This document shows positions 9,090-18,755 of a stretch of 64,000 nucleotides of DNA, piece after piece. The position numbers and the translations under genes were made by a program. This stretch comes from G963669295 sp963669295. Lineage in GTDB: Bacteria > Bacteroidota > Bacteroidia > Flavobacteriales_D > CALLUQ01. Below the pieces are notes generated by a model. That model was not told the origin of the DNA. It made no database searches and saw only the letters and a program-made list of their open reading frames with translations. The stretch covers positions 2,046,001 to 2,110,000 of the forward strand of contig OY769938.1 in NCBI GenBank assembly GCA_963669295.1, given 5' to 3'. Every line of letters begins with the position of its first letter. The stretch's first letter is position 1.

Positions 9090-11042
9090 CTACAAAGAAA
9101 TCACTTTTTTCACCACACGCAACCCTTTGCCTTTCAGCTCAATGTAGTAAATGCCTTTTGCATCGGGCAATACAATGGTGGTAGTAATGTTGGAGCTACC
9201 ACGGAAATATTTTACCAAACGCCCGTTTTCGCTAAACACATTGATTTGATCTACAGGCTTGCGGTCGGGATTTCTGATGGACACCTGTCCGTTGCTGGTA
9301 GGGTTGGGATACAAGGTAAAGTTGTGCCGTTGATATTCCGGTGTGCTGCTGTACAAGCTGCCGAGGAAGGCAGCATTCATAAGCGTGGGCGACTGGTCGG
9401 AATTGTCGTACATTTCCTTGAAATGATCGATGCGCGGTGAGCTTACACTGAACATTTCTACCATCCATTTTGGAGGTGCTGTTTGGTAATATACCCGTGC
9501 CGAAACATGGAGATCGCCCGAATAGCCTTGTAGAGGCACATGGTAGTGCACAATGTCTTTTCCGGCTCCTTCGGTAGCACCCACCTTGTTAAAGTCAACA
9601 TCGGTTAAGGCGGTGCCTGCAATAAGGGTGGTGTCGTAAGCATAGTGCCCGGTAGTGAACCCTGTGGGCGGAATGCGGTTGTCTTTAATGGGGGCATTGG
9701 CCCGCTCTAGCACAGTGGTTACATCGTTGTTGACATCGCCCATTACCATTTCGTAAATCTGCACCTGGTCTTCCTGGTTAATCATTTGGTAGTGGGGTTC
9801 GTAGGTGGGGTTTTGACCCAGCACCTCATACGTGCCGTCAATAATGCCCGATTTGAAAAGGGTATCAGCATTGTCGTTAAGCACCACAAACTCTACAAAC
9901 ATGCGTCGGCTGGGGTAGCCTGAGGGCAACTTGTGCCCGGCTTTGTTCACCAATTCTACTTCGTAAAAAGCAGTGTCGCTGGTACGCATGGTTTCGGTAA
10001 GGGTAATGTCGAGCGACTCTTGTTGCAGCATGCGGTTGGTGCGTGCAATGGTAGAGTCGAAGTCGGTAACGCCAGCAGTAATTTTTAGCGTATCAATGTT
10101 GTCGCGCATCAGCTTCATCATGAAAGCATTGGCACCCACAAAAAAGTGGCGTCCAAATGGGCTGCGGGGTGCCAGGTTGCCGTAGTTGGCAGAAATCATA
10201 ATACTGTCTGAAATCTGTGGGGCATGGCAGCTTTGACAGCTAATATCGTTGGTGTTGTAGTCGGAATTGACCCACTCGTGGTAGGTGACCTGCTCAAAGA
10301 AGTGGTTGCCGGTAAGGTTGCCATTCAGGTCGGCTGTTTCAGTAATGAGGGTATGGCAGGAGGCGCACAGCTCCGATTCGTTGATGTGTGGGCCATACGC
10401 TACAGGAAAACCTACAAAAGCCGTCATAGGGCCGGCAAAAGGATTGTCGTAAGGGCCATAAAGGTTTTTGCCCATGTCAATTTTAATCTGCCCGGTAAAC
10501 AACACCCCCAACGAGTCGGCAGGTTGTTGGTGGCAGGCATTGCACGATACACCATCGCGGTACAAGGCGCTGGTATCCATGGCTGCAAGGGTAAATGGCC
10601 CCACGCCAGCCAGCCTAAACGAATGATGACCCAATGGTGCGTGGCAGCTGGTACAAAGGTTCTCAAATACCGGAGCGTGAGCGGGGTTTACAATCGATTC
10701 GTGGCTAACCTTGGCACGCCAAAAGGGGTCTTTGGCCGAATTAGCCATCATAGAAGCACGCCAGTCGTCTACCACATTTACATCTACCCCATCATCATCT
10801 ACCATGGCCTCCTGCAAAGGGTCGTAGCCATGGCAGCCTTCACACTTGCCCGAACCAGCAAAGAGTGGATTGCTATAATTGGGCAATGGCAGTCCGCCAC
10901 CACGCAAATGGCTTTTTAACAGCAACAACTCCTCCTTGCTATGGTAGCTGCTGGCAGTGGTGCTTTGTTGAAATCCCATGCCCATGAAAATGAGCACTGT
11001 AGCCAATATGGCAAGGGCGATGAATGCTTTGAGTTTTGTCAC
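9090..11042 (-). CDS. Five-haem cytochrome c with T9SS sorting domain
   Basis: A 650-aa protein with an N-terminal hydrophobic segment and five CxxCH haem sites at residues 67-71, 130-134, 167-171, 226-230 and 269-273. Many extra His residues could be distal ligands. The second half (about 320-560) is beta-rich, and the last ~80 residues are a T9SS sorting domain (LYPNPTSNGQVSI ... YYIELKGKGLRVVKK). This suggests export across the outer membrane and surface attachment after haem is loaded in the periplasm. Possible roles are electron transfer to extracellular acceptors or a redox enzyme; no catalytic signature beyond haem binding was seen. It is followed 15 bp downstream by the bestrophin-like gene. 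Confidence 0.85.
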   Translation of the reverse strand: MTKLKAFIALAILATVLIFMGMGFQQSTTASSYHSKEELLLLKSHLRGGGLPLPNYSNPLFAGSGKCEGCHGYDPLQEAMVDDDGVDVNVVDDWRASMMANSAKDPFWRAKVSHESIVNPAHAPVFENLCTSCHAPLGHHSFRLAGVGPFTLAAMDTSALYRDGVSCNACHQQPADSLGVLFTGQIKIDMGKNLYGPYDNPFAGPMTAFVGFPVAYGPHINESELCASCHTLITETADLNGNLTGNHFFEQVTYHEWVNSDYNTNDISCQSCHAPQISDSIMISANYGNLAPRSPFGRHFFVGANAFMMKLMRDNIDTLKITAGVTDFDSTIARTNRMLQQESLDITLTETMRTSDTAFYEVELVNKAGHKLPSGYPSRRMFVEFVVLNDNADTLFKSGIIDGTYEVLGQNPTYEPHYQMINQEDQVQIYEMVMGDVNNDVTTVLERANAPIKDNRIPPTGFTTGHYAYDTTLIAGTALTDVDFNKVGATEGAGKDIVHYHVPLQGYSGDLHVSARVYYQTAPPKWMVEMFSVSSPRIDHFKEMYDNSDQSPTLMNAAFLGSLYSSTPEYQRHNFTLYPNPTSNGQVSIRNPDRKPVDQINVFSENGRLVKYFRGSSNITTTIVLPDAKGIYYIELKGKGLRVVKKVISL

Positions 11043-11173
11043 AAAATAGGTGTAGGTTCAGCATCTAAAGGTAGTTTAAGAGTCCTAGAATAGCAAACCT
11101 AAACGCAGGCGATTATTTGGTTTCCAAGGGTGGTTGTAGTATCTTCAACGCTCGCACGTTAAACGAACAACTT

Positions 11174-12925
11174 ATGAAACACCTCAACTTTGCTGCCCTT
11201 TTCGGGGGGTTACTACTATCATCCTCTACGATTGCACAAGTCTCTTTTTCTAACAACACCGCACTGTTTACTACCCAGGCCACCCACAGTGGTGTAGCCA
11301 TGGGCATTGTAGATATGAATGGCGATAAGCTCGACGATGTGGTGCGGTTAGACAATACCAACGACCTGTACATCGAGTACCAGGTGCCCGGTCAGGGCTT
11401 TACAGAATTTAACTACGGCCCGGTGGGTAGTGGTAATGAGTGGAGCATGTGTGTGGCCGATTTCGACCGCAACGGCTACAACGATATTTTTGTGGGCGAC
11501 TACAACCGCTCTGAATTGTTAACGGCCAACGGCACTGGCGACAACTACACCCAGGCCACCATTGGCACCAACATTTTTGTGCAAGGCTCTAATTTCATGG
11601 ACGTCAACCACGATGGTCACCTCGATATTTTTGCCTGCCACGATAACTCCATGAGCCACATTTATGTGGGCGATGGCACGGGCAACTTTCCTGAAGGATA
11701 TGCCGGAGTAGACATGTCTACCGTTCCCGCTTCCGACAACTCAGGCAACTACGCTTGTATTTGGACCGATTACGACAACGATGGCGATGTGGATTTTTAC
11801 ATCTCCAAATGCCGCCAGGGCGTTACCGATCCTAACGACGGTCGACGCATCAACCAGCTGTTCCAAAACGATGGTACAGGCAACTACACCGAAGTAGGAC
11901 AGGCAGCCAATTTGCGCGATGGTGGTCAATCATGGCTCACCGATTTTCAAGACATCGACAACGATGGCGACCTGGATGCATTGATCATTAACCACGATAT
12001 TCCAAGCCGTTTGCTAGTGAACAATGGCGATGGCACATTTACTGAAATCACCAACGGATCAGGATTAGACGGAACCCTTAACCTTACCGGTATTCAAGCA
12101 TTCTTCCGCGATTTTGATAACGATGGATGGATGGACGTTTTTGTAACTGGAGATCAACACCGTTTGTTTTGGAACGATGGTGGTGGAAGCAACACTTTTA
12201 CCCTGGATGCCAGTAACCCTTTTGGCAACGACCAAATTGAGTCGTGTGCTATTGGCGATATAAACGACGATGGCTTTTTAGACATTTATGCCGGTTATGC
12301 CAACATCTTTAACAGCCCATCTAACATCGACGATGCGTTGTGGACCAACAATGGCAACAACAACGGGTACATTTCTTTTTACCTCGAAGGAACGTTGAGC
12401 AACATCAACGGCCTTGGTGCTCGCGTTAATTTGTATGCCAATGGCAACGGATGGAGCAAGCAAATTCGCGAAGTACGTTCGGGAGAAGGCTATGGGGTGA
12501 TGAACTCATTCAAACAACATTTTGGTTTGGGCACCACTACTATGGTAGATTCAGTAGTGATTACCTGGCCTTCAGGAACCATCGATAAGTTGGTGAACCC
12601 CAACATCAACCAATGCATTGCTGTAGTTGAAGGCAGCACTGGTGTAGGCATCAACACGCCCGAAGCACCTTCGGCACACGTATCGGTATTCCCCAACCCG
12701 TTTAAGGATAACGTTACGGTACAAATTACCAACTACGACTTTACCAACAACAACGATTTGCAGTTGAACATTTATAGCATCGACGGTAGGTTAGTGCACC
12801 TGATTCCGGCCATCAACAGCCCGGTAATCAACATCAACAACATGGCCCTTGCTCCTGGCTTGTACACTTACGAGTTGAGAAGCAACACCGAAGTGCTGTT
12901 CAAAAGCAAGATGATTAGAGAATAA
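11174..12925 (+). CDS. Secreted FG-GAP/VCBS repeat protein with UnbV (ASPIC) domain and T9SS tail
   Basis: A protein of about 583 aa, paralogue of the gene at 4347. The start at 11174 gives a clear signal peptide (MKHLNFAALFGGLLLSSSTIAQ); the longer frame upstream lacks one. FG-GAP/VCBS blades recur with Asp-rich loops (DMNGDKLDD, DFDRNGYND, DVNHDGHLD, DYDNDGDVD, DIDNDGDLD, DFDNDGWMD, DINDDGFLD). An UnbV/ASPIC domain follows (GLGARVNLYANGNGWSKQI ... VRSGEGYGVMN) and then a T9SS tail (VFPNPFKDNVTVQI). The protein is exported and probably calcium-stabilised. It ends at a strong terminator. Confidence 0.85.
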   Translation: MKHLNFAALFGGLLLSSSTIAQVSFSNNTALFTTQATHSGVAMGIVDMNGDKLDDVVRLDNTNDLYIEYQVPGQGFTEFNYGPVGSGNEWSMCVADFDRNGYNDIFVGDYNRSELLTANGTGDNYTQATIGTNIFVQGSNFMDVNHDGHLDIFACHDNSMSHIYVGDGTGNFPEGYAGVDMSTVPASDNSGNYACIWTDYDNDGDVDFYISKCRQGVTDPNDGRRINQLFQNDGTGNYTEVGQAANLRDGGQSWLTDFQDIDNDGDLDALIINHDIPSRLLVNNGDGTFTEITNGSGLDGTLNLTGIQAFFRDFDNDGWMDVFVTGDQHRLFWNDGGGSNTFTLDASNPFGNDQIESCAIGDINDDGFLDIYAGYANIFNSPSNIDDALWTNNGNNNGYISFYLEGTLSNINGLGARVNLYANGNGWSKQIREVRSGEGYGVMNSFKQHFGLGTTTMVDSVVITWPSGTIDKLVNPNINQCIAVVEGSTGVGINTPEAPSAHVSVFPNPFKDNVTVQITNYDFTNNNDLQLNIYSIDGRLVHLIPAINSPVININNMALAPGLYTYELRSNTEVLFKSKMIRE

Positions 12926-12947
12926 TCAATACCACATGATATGGATG

Positions 12948-12980
12948 AGGCCCTTGTCGGAAAAGACAGGGGCCTTATTG
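12948..12980. terminator. Bidirectional terminator overlapping the CotH-like stop codon
   Basis: AGGCCCTTGTC and GACAGGGGCCT pair (one G-T pair) around a GGAAAA loop, followed by TATTGTTTAA. It separates the convergent genes at 11174 and 12975; the right arm overlaps the stop codon of the CotH-like gene. Confidence 0.7.
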
Positions 12981-14711
12981 TTTAATCACTTTTTTCACCA
13001 GGACGATCTCCCCTACTTCGTTTTCTTCTTCCAGGGCTTCCATTTCGGCATCGCTCAACCCCATAGGAAGGGGAGCAACGTGTGCTACCACCACGTACAG
13101 AAAATAAGTGCCGGCAGGTACATGCGTTAAGTTGATTGAAGTAGTAAAGCCCAAAGCATCCAGTTCGCCCTGGGCCACTAACCTGCCGCTCAAGTCGTGC
13201 ACTTCTACATAGGCCGGTGTAGGGCACTCAAAAGCAACATTAACAACGGTGCTAAACGGATTGGGGTACACCAGCACATCATCGGTTGCTGCATTGGTAC
13301 CACAACTTCCCATCATGTTGTTGTCCATCCACTCCACACGGTTTTTCAGCCACGCTTTTAAAGCAGCAATTTCTTCAGCATAAGTGGTAGGAATAGGGGT
13401 TGGCTGATCCCAAATGTTTTCGCCCAATGCCTCATCCCACGTTTCGTAGTTGCGTGCTTGAGCAGCCATTATGGTGGCTGCGGTAGCATCGATGTAAGCA
13501 TTCATGCTATCGAGGTGAAATACCGATTGGCGCAGCTCCTGCCACCGGCAACCCACCAGGTCGGTAAAGCTGGGGTCGCACAGCAGCCGTCGCCACCACT
13601 GGGGCATGGTAGTAATGTCTTCGCACCCTTCGGCTTCGCGTTGCAAAAAGGTCCAACCTGCGGGGTTGTTGTCACCACAGTAGGTTACGTTGGCGTATGC
13701 CAAATCAAAATCCCATACGGGGCCGGCAATGAGTTTACCCCCCTTACTTGCCTTGTCTTTATGCAGGTAGGTGCTCAGCTTGTACCCATCGGGGTTACGA
13801 CTCAACTCGTTGATGAGCAAGAAATCGGCAAACGACTGCGAGTTGAGGTACTGGCGGTAGTGCTGCCCGCTGGCGTTGGTGAAGTTATTGGAATAAATGG
13901 CGTCTTCGAAATCGTTGAAATAAGATTGAATGTAGTTGCGTTGTGCATGGGTGATGCGGTTGCTTTTAGGGTAGTAATGGTGGATGAAAAGCGGAAACTC
14001 TTCATCGTAAGTGCTGTAGCGCGACCACCACCCATCAGGCGTTTGTTCTCCAGGGTGGCCAAACACTTCATCTTCCTCGGTACTTGTTTCCTCCGTTTCG
14101 GGCAACCAGTCTATCCGAAGAATATAGCCCCCAGAAATGTCATCTCCACTATGGTCATTGGCAGTGAGTTTAGCAATGTCAACCCGATTGTTGTCGCGCT
14201 TAATCTTTTCCATCAAGGCATAAAGCCCTACGTATTCGTTGTTTAATATTACTTCGCAATAGCGGGTATGGCTGGCCCAATACCCCATCTTGCGCCATAG
14301 TTCGTAGGTAAAGGCATTGCGCAAAAAAGTTTTATCGATGGGCGACGCGTAAAGAATCCAGTCTTCTTCTTTAGGGAGCCCCAGGAGAGCCACTGAAGTG
14401 TCGTTGTTCAACGAGTCGCGCAACTCAAAACCATAGCTGAGCTTTTCGAAATCTTGCGATGAGTTGCCGCGCAGTTCAATGGCAATTTGGCCGTCGTAAC
14501 CGGTGGCAGGGTCGTTGATGTGGTTGATTTGGCCAACACCATTGTCAATAATCTTGAGGTGAGCCATTGTTTTCGGCTCGTCTTCAATGGGGGTGCTGGC
14601 GGTGATGACAGCAATAGGAAGGTTGCTGGTAGTAAGGCCTTGTGCCCAACCAACGCCACTGCTAAGCCAGCAGCAACCCAGGAAATAGGTATGCCATGTT
14701 GTAAGAGACAT
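12975..14711 (-). CDS. CotH-kinase-like secreted protein with T9SS tail
   Basis: A 578-aa protein with an N-terminal signal peptide. The body matches the CotH family of secreted atypical kinases: LRGNSSQDFEKLSYGFEL, then LLGLPKEEDWILYASPIDKTFLRNAF, ILNNEYVGLYALMEKIKRD (the family's YxGxYxxxExI motif) and the GPVWDFDLAYAN catalytic DxD region. The C-terminus holds a T9SS domain (VYPNPFSTVVNVAFE), with an acidic insertion (SDAEMEALEEENEVGE) in its last strand. CotH in Bacillus spores phosphorylates coat proteins; the substrate here is unknown. A second, lipoprotein-type CotH homologue is at 40201. Confidence 0.8.
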   Translation of the reverse strand: MSLTTWHTYFLGCCWLSSGVGWAQGLTTSNLPIAVITASTPIEDEPKTMAHLKIIDNGVGQINHINDPATGYDGQIAIELRGNSSQDFEKLSYGFELRDSLNNDTSVALLGLPKEEDWILYASPIDKTFLRNAFTYELWRKMGYWASHTRYCEVILNNEYVGLYALMEKIKRDNNRVDIAKLTANDHSGDDISGGYILRIDWLPETEETSTEEDEVFGHPGEQTPDGWWSRYSTYDEEFPLFIHHYYPKSNRITHAQRNYIQSYFNDFEDAIYSNNFTNASGQHYRQYLNSQSFADFLLINELSRNPDGYKLSTYLHKDKASKGGKLIAGPVWDFDLAYANVTYCGDNNPAGWTFLQREAEGCEDITTMPQWWRRLLCDPSFTDLVGCRWQELRQSVFHLDSMNAYIDATAATIMAAQARNYETWDEALGENIWDQPTPIPTTYAEEIAALKAWLKNRVEWMDNNMMGSCGTNAATDDVLVYPNPFSTVVNVAFECPTPAYVEVHDLSGRLVAQGELDALGFTTSINLTHVPAGTYFLYVVVAHVAPLPMGLSDAEMEALEEENEVGEIVLVKKVIKQ

Positions 14712-14753
14712 ACCCTATAACACGCAAAAATGCCGAAAAGGGTTGCCTCTCCC

Positions 14754-17700
14754 CTACTCTTCGAATTTTACCGGCTCGTAGTCTTTAAAGCGTGGCAGTG
14801 TGGCTGCTTCTACCTGCTTGCGGTATGCTACCCATTTGGTGGCAAAGAAGCCGTTGATAAGGTCGATCACCTTTTTGGTTTCACTGTTGGCAATTGCTGT
14901 AGCAAAGGCAGCGGTGGTGCCAGGCTTGCCCCCCGAGGCGCTAATATGACTGTAGGCATTGTACAGGTGTGAGTTGAGGCGTACGGTAACATGGTCGTAT
15001 CCTTCAAAATCTTGTGGAGTCATAAACAAGGCCATTATCGTATTGAGGCTGTCGGTAATGGCTTTCCCTTCTTTTTTCAAGGCTTTTTGCACTTCTTTAT
15101 CCGCATGTTCCATTTGCTTGTTAATGGCGGCCACGGTTTTCTTAGCGGCTTTTAACCGGTTGAATGCTTCGGTAGCAGCGGTCACCGTTTTCATGTGAGC
15201 ATAAATCATGGCATCTTGTGCCTTCAAATCTTCCTTATTCGAGGGCCTACGTGGGTCGGCCAACACATTGATGGTGGTAGAGTCTTTGTTGCCCTGAAAC
15301 GAGAGCACAATTTTGTATTGCCCCGGATGTACAGAGGGGCCACCCGGCTCATCGGCATCGGGCTGAGGGTCGTTGTAGGAAGGGAAACGCACACCAGTGC
15401 GGTTGAGGCTCCAATAGATGCGGTTCAATCCGGTATCGGGTTTAGCAGTGAAGGTGCGCAAGGTATCGCCAGCGAGGCTAAACACCTGTACCTTAATTTT
15501 TTTGCTGTCGCCTTGCTCCTTTTTCTTTGCTTCTTTTTTATCGTCGGCCTTTTCGGTGGCCTTTTCAGCATCGCTGCCTCCCGGGTTTTTTACCCAACAC
15601 GAAATCATGGCGCCATAGCCTCGGTTTTGCCCGCTAAAATGAGCATCGGCAGTAAAACGCACCCCCTGGGCCGGTTTGTAGCTGGCCAACACCGCATCAG
15701 GGGTGTCAAACACCTTAAATTCCTGGTCCAATATACCAGCTCCTTCTTTTGCCAATGCGCGCAAAGGGCGAATGTCGTCCAACACCCAGGCAGCACGGCC
15801 AAAGGTGCCGATGATTAAATCGTGCTCGCGCGGATGAATCTTTAAGTCGGTAGTAGATACCGAAGGGAATTCTTTTTTCCACTTGTTCCAGTTGGTGCCC
15901 CCATCAATGGAAAAGTACAGCCCGTTTTCGGTGCCTAGAAACAACAATTTTGGCTCCACAGGGTCTTGCACTATTGATAGGGCATGGCCCGAAACATTGT
16001 TTTCATTGGCGATGCGTGTCCACTTCTTGCCGTAGTCGGTGGTTTTAAATACGTAGGGTTTCCAGTCGTTGCGACGGTAATCGTTAAGCACCACATAGGC
16101 TTCTCCGGCATGGTGTGGCGATGGCTCAATTTGTGGAATCCATGCGCCTTTAGGGGCGCCTTTTATACCATCGATTAAATTGGTCCACGAGGCTCCTCCA
16201 TCGCGGGTAAGCTGTACGTTGCCATCGTCGGTGCCCACCCATATTACCTGCTGGTCTTTGGGGCTGGGAGCAATCACTAAAATAGAGGTGAAGTTTTCGG
16301 CCCGGGTGGCATCAATGGTAAGGCCTCCACTTTTGGCCTGTTGTTGTTTGGCCGTATCGTTGGTGGTTAGGTCGGGCGAAATAATCTTCCAACTTTTACC
16401 ACAATCGTTACTTTGATGCACAAACTGGCTACCGAAATAAAGGCCACAGTCGCTAAAAGGATCTTGAGCAATAGCGGCATTCCAATTGAATCGTAATGGT
16501 AGGCCGTCGGGGTGCAACGGTTGAATGTATTCGGTGCGGCCGGTAAGCAGGTCGTAGGTAGAAACATTTCCTCCCTGGTACATGGCATAGCCGTAGCGGT
16601 TGTCTTTTTTGTTGGGCAACACATCAAAGCCATCGCCAAACAACACTTCGTGCCACTGGCCGTTGCGGATGCCTCCGTGTCGCCACGTATAGGCCGGCCC
16701 GCGCCACGAGCCATTGTCTTGCATGCCCCCATACACATTGTAGGGCATGTCCATATCGATGTTGATGTGGTAGAATTGTGCTAACGGGAGGTTTTCTACA
16801 AAGCGCCAGGTTTTGCCGCCATCGCGCGAAATGTTGAGCCCGCCATCATTGCCATCAATGAGGTAGTTCGAGTCGTCGGGGTGAACCCAAAAAGCATGGT
16901 GATCGGGGTGTACGCCCGAGTAAGGAAGAATTACCTGGAATGTTTTGCCGCCATCGTCGCTTTTTGAAACCAGCGAGTAAAGGTTGTACAACCGGTTTTC
17001 GTTGTTGGGGTCTACATAAATGTCGGCATAGTAAAAGGGGCGATTGCCAATGTTTTTATTGGCTGTTTGATGCCAGCTTACCCCTCCATCGTTGGAGCGG
17101 TACAATGCCGTTTTTTTCGATTCTACCAGGGCATATACTACCTTGGGGTTGGAGGCGCAAACCGCCAGACCAATGCGCCCCAGCTCACCTTTTGGAAGGC
17201 CATTTTTTTCGGTGCGCTGGGTCCATGTTTTACCACCATCATGGGTGACATACAGTCCTGAGCCCTCTCCACCAGAAGTGAAAAACCAGGGTTTACGACC
17301 GTATTGCCACATGGCAGCAAACAGCTTGTTGGGGTTGGTAGGATCTACCACCAAATCAGCACATCCGGTTTTGTCGTTGATGTACAACACTTTTTTCCAG
17401 GAGGCACCACCATCGGTAGTTTGATACACACCGCGTTCGGGGTTGCTGCCCCAGGCCGAGCCAAGTGCTGCTACATACACAATGTTGGGGTTGTCGCGGT
17501 GAATGATGATGCGGTGAATGGTTTTGGTGGCTTCAAGGCCCATACAAGTCCACGTTCTACCGCCATCAAGGCTTTTGTAAATGCCTGCTCCACTGGTGTG
17601 GGAGTTGCGAGGGTTGCCCTCTCCGGTGCCCGCCCATACCACATCGGGGTTGCTTTGGTCGATAGCTACAGCACCAATCGACTGAATGGGTTGTGCGTCG

Positions 17701-17942
17701 AACAACGGTTGCCAGCGGGTGCCACCACTTTCCGATTTCCACAGCCCGCCAGAGGCAGTACCCACATATATAATATCGGGCTCGTTGTTTACCACATCGA
17801 TAGAGGTAACACGGCCACTCATGCCTGCGGGACCGAGGCTGCGGGCATGCATGCCCTTGAGTTGTTCTACATCAATTTTTTGGGCGGCAGCATCCATAAC
17901 GCCACCAGCCAGGAGGACGAATAAAAGTAGTTTGAACTTCAT
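14754..17942 (-). CDS. Large secreted BNR/sortilin-like beta-propeller protein ('glycosyl hydrolase' type)
   Basis: About 1062 aa from the ATG at 17942, which gives the signal peptide MKFKLLLFVLLAGGVMDAAAQ; a start 25 codons further upstream is less likely. Residues 40-720 contain many BNR/Asp-box repeats (SESGGTRW, SLDGGRTW, TTDGGASW, THDGGKTW, SNDGGVSW, SRDGGKTW, TRDGGASW, SIDGGTNW), as in the VPS10/sortilin-type ten-bladed propeller. After that comes a mainly helical C-terminal third with a Lys/Glu-rich stretch (EKADDKKEAKKKEQGDSKK). Such proteins are often labelled glycosyl hydrolases, but no catalytic residues of a glycosidase were identified. No T9SS tail was found, so it is probably periplasmic. 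Confidence 0.75.
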   Translation of the reverse strand: MKFKLLLFVLLAGGVMDAAAQKIDVEQLKGMHARSLGPAGMSGRVTSIDVVNNEPDIIYVGTASGGLWKSESGGTRWQPLFDAQPIQSIGAVAIDQSNPDVVWAGTGEGNPRNSHTSGAGIYKSLDGGRTWTCMGLEATKTIHRIIIHRDNPNIVYVAALGSAWGSNPERGVYQTTDGGASWKKVLYINDKTGCADLVVDPTNPNKLFAAMWQYGRKPWFFTSGGEGSGLYVTHDGGKTWTQRTEKNGLPKGELGRIGLAVCASNPKVVYALVESKKTALYRSNDGGVSWHQTANKNIGNRPFYYADIYVDPNNENRLYNLYSLVSKSDDGGKTFQVILPYSGVHPDHHAFWVHPDDSNYLIDGNDGGLNISRDGGKTWRFVENLPLAQFYHINIDMDMPYNVYGGMQDNGSWRGPAYTWRHGGIRNGQWHEVLFGDGFDVLPNKKDNRYGYAMYQGGNVSTYDLLTGRTEYIQPLHPDGLPLRFNWNAAIAQDPFSDCGLYFGSQFVHQSNDCGKSWKIISPDLTTNDTAKQQQAKSGGLTIDATRAENFTSILVIAPSPKDQQVIWVGTDDGNVQLTRDGGASWTNLIDGIKGAPKGAWIPQIEPSPHHAGEAYVVLNDYRRNDWKPYVFKTTDYGKKWTRIANENNVSGHALSIVQDPVEPKLLFLGTENGLYFSIDGGTNWNKWKKEFPSVSTTDLKIHPREHDLIIGTFGRAAWVLDDIRPLRALAKEGAGILDQEFKVFDTPDAVLASYKPAQGVRFTADAHFSGQNRGYGAMISCWVKNPGGSDAEKATEKADDKKEAKKKEQGDSKKIKVQVFSLAGDTLRTFTAKPDTGLNRIYWSLNRTGVRFPSYNDPQPDADEPGGPSVHPGQYKIVLSFQGNKDSTTINVLADPRRPSNKEDLKAQDAMIYAHMKTVTAATEAFNRLKAAKKTVAAINKQMEHADKEVQKALKKEGKAITDSLNTIMALFMTPQDFEGYDHVTVRLNSHLYNAYSHISASGGKPGTTAAFATAIANSETKKVIDLINGFFATKWVAYRKQVEAATLPRFKDYEPVKFEE

Positions 17943-18105
17943 AATGCAACAAAATTGGAGCATGAAGATAAACACTTCCTCCCAGAAAAGGAATGAGGCA
18001 TTTATCGGTGGTTCCATGGTGGGGAGGAAGGGTGTATTGTAATTTTAAATGGCAATTCAACGAATAAGCTGTAATTTTAGCACGATTATTGAAAGAGGAA
18101 GAACC

Positions 18106-18675
18106 ATGAACTGGAAATACACCCTATTGGCCGCTTTTACCTGCCTTGCATTGGGCAGCTGGGCACAAGAAGTAAAGCAAACGGTAACCTTTGCCGATAA
18201 AACCACCATGAGTTTTTACGAGGTGCCTGAAGGGTTGAGCAAGAAAGACGTATCGGCAGCGGCCAATATGATGCGCAACTATTTTGAAACCATTGCTAAA
18301 AACGATTATGAAGCCTGGATGACGTTGCTGAGCGAAAAAACAAAGGAGCGCATCATTCCTGCCAAGTTTCCGCGTAAATTTCAACGGCTCGTACAGTACA
18401 AAATTCCTACATGGAACAACAAGAGGGTGATGAGCTTTCAAGAACTCCGCATTCCGGAAGCAGAAGAAGGCGATGCCCCCATTTATCAAGTGGTGTTGCG
18501 CCTGCCCGAAGGCAAGCAGCTGCCCAACCGCGTGGGCTTCGACCCGCTGGTAGCCATCGATTACCCCACCAAAGAAGACCATATTGGCCTGCACCTGGTA
18601 AAGCGAAGAGAAGGGTTTCAAATACTCATTTATAAGCTCGAACGCAAAGGCAACAACCAGAAGAAGAACAACTAA
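18106..18675 (+). CDS. Hypothetical secreted protein
   Basis: About 189 aa from the ATG at 18106, which yields a signal peptide (MNWKYTLLAAFTCLALGSWAQ) and is preceded by an AG-rich stretch (GAAAGAGGAAGAA). The mature part resembles a small alpha-beta domain with a cystatin/NTF2-like feel (ANMMRNYFETIAKNDYEAWMTLLS). The C-terminus is Lys-rich. No family recognised. It is divergent from the BNR-repeat gene and lies 80 bp upstream of the Mo storage operon on the same strand, so read-through into that operon is possible. Confidence 0.6.
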   Translation: MNWKYTLLAAFTCLALGSWAQEVKQTVTFADKTTMSFYEVPEGLSKKDVSAAANMMRNYFETIAKNDYEAWMTLLSEKTKERIIPAKFPRKFQRLVQYKIPTWNNKRVMSFQELRIPEAEEGDAPIYQVVLRLPEGKQLPNRVGFDPLVAIDYPTKEDHIGLHLVKRREGFQILIYKLERKGNNQKKNN

Positions 18676-18755
18676 TTGCGGCATCGTACCCCGCAGTATT
18701 AATTTTCCTTTTAACTTCGAATTTTGTTGAACAAAACCATCTATTCGAAGGCTTC

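Noticed and set aside
10224..10919. 231-aa plus-strand frame
   Set aside because: Lies fully inside the cytochrome gene on the other strand, which has five CxxCH motifs and a T9SS tail.
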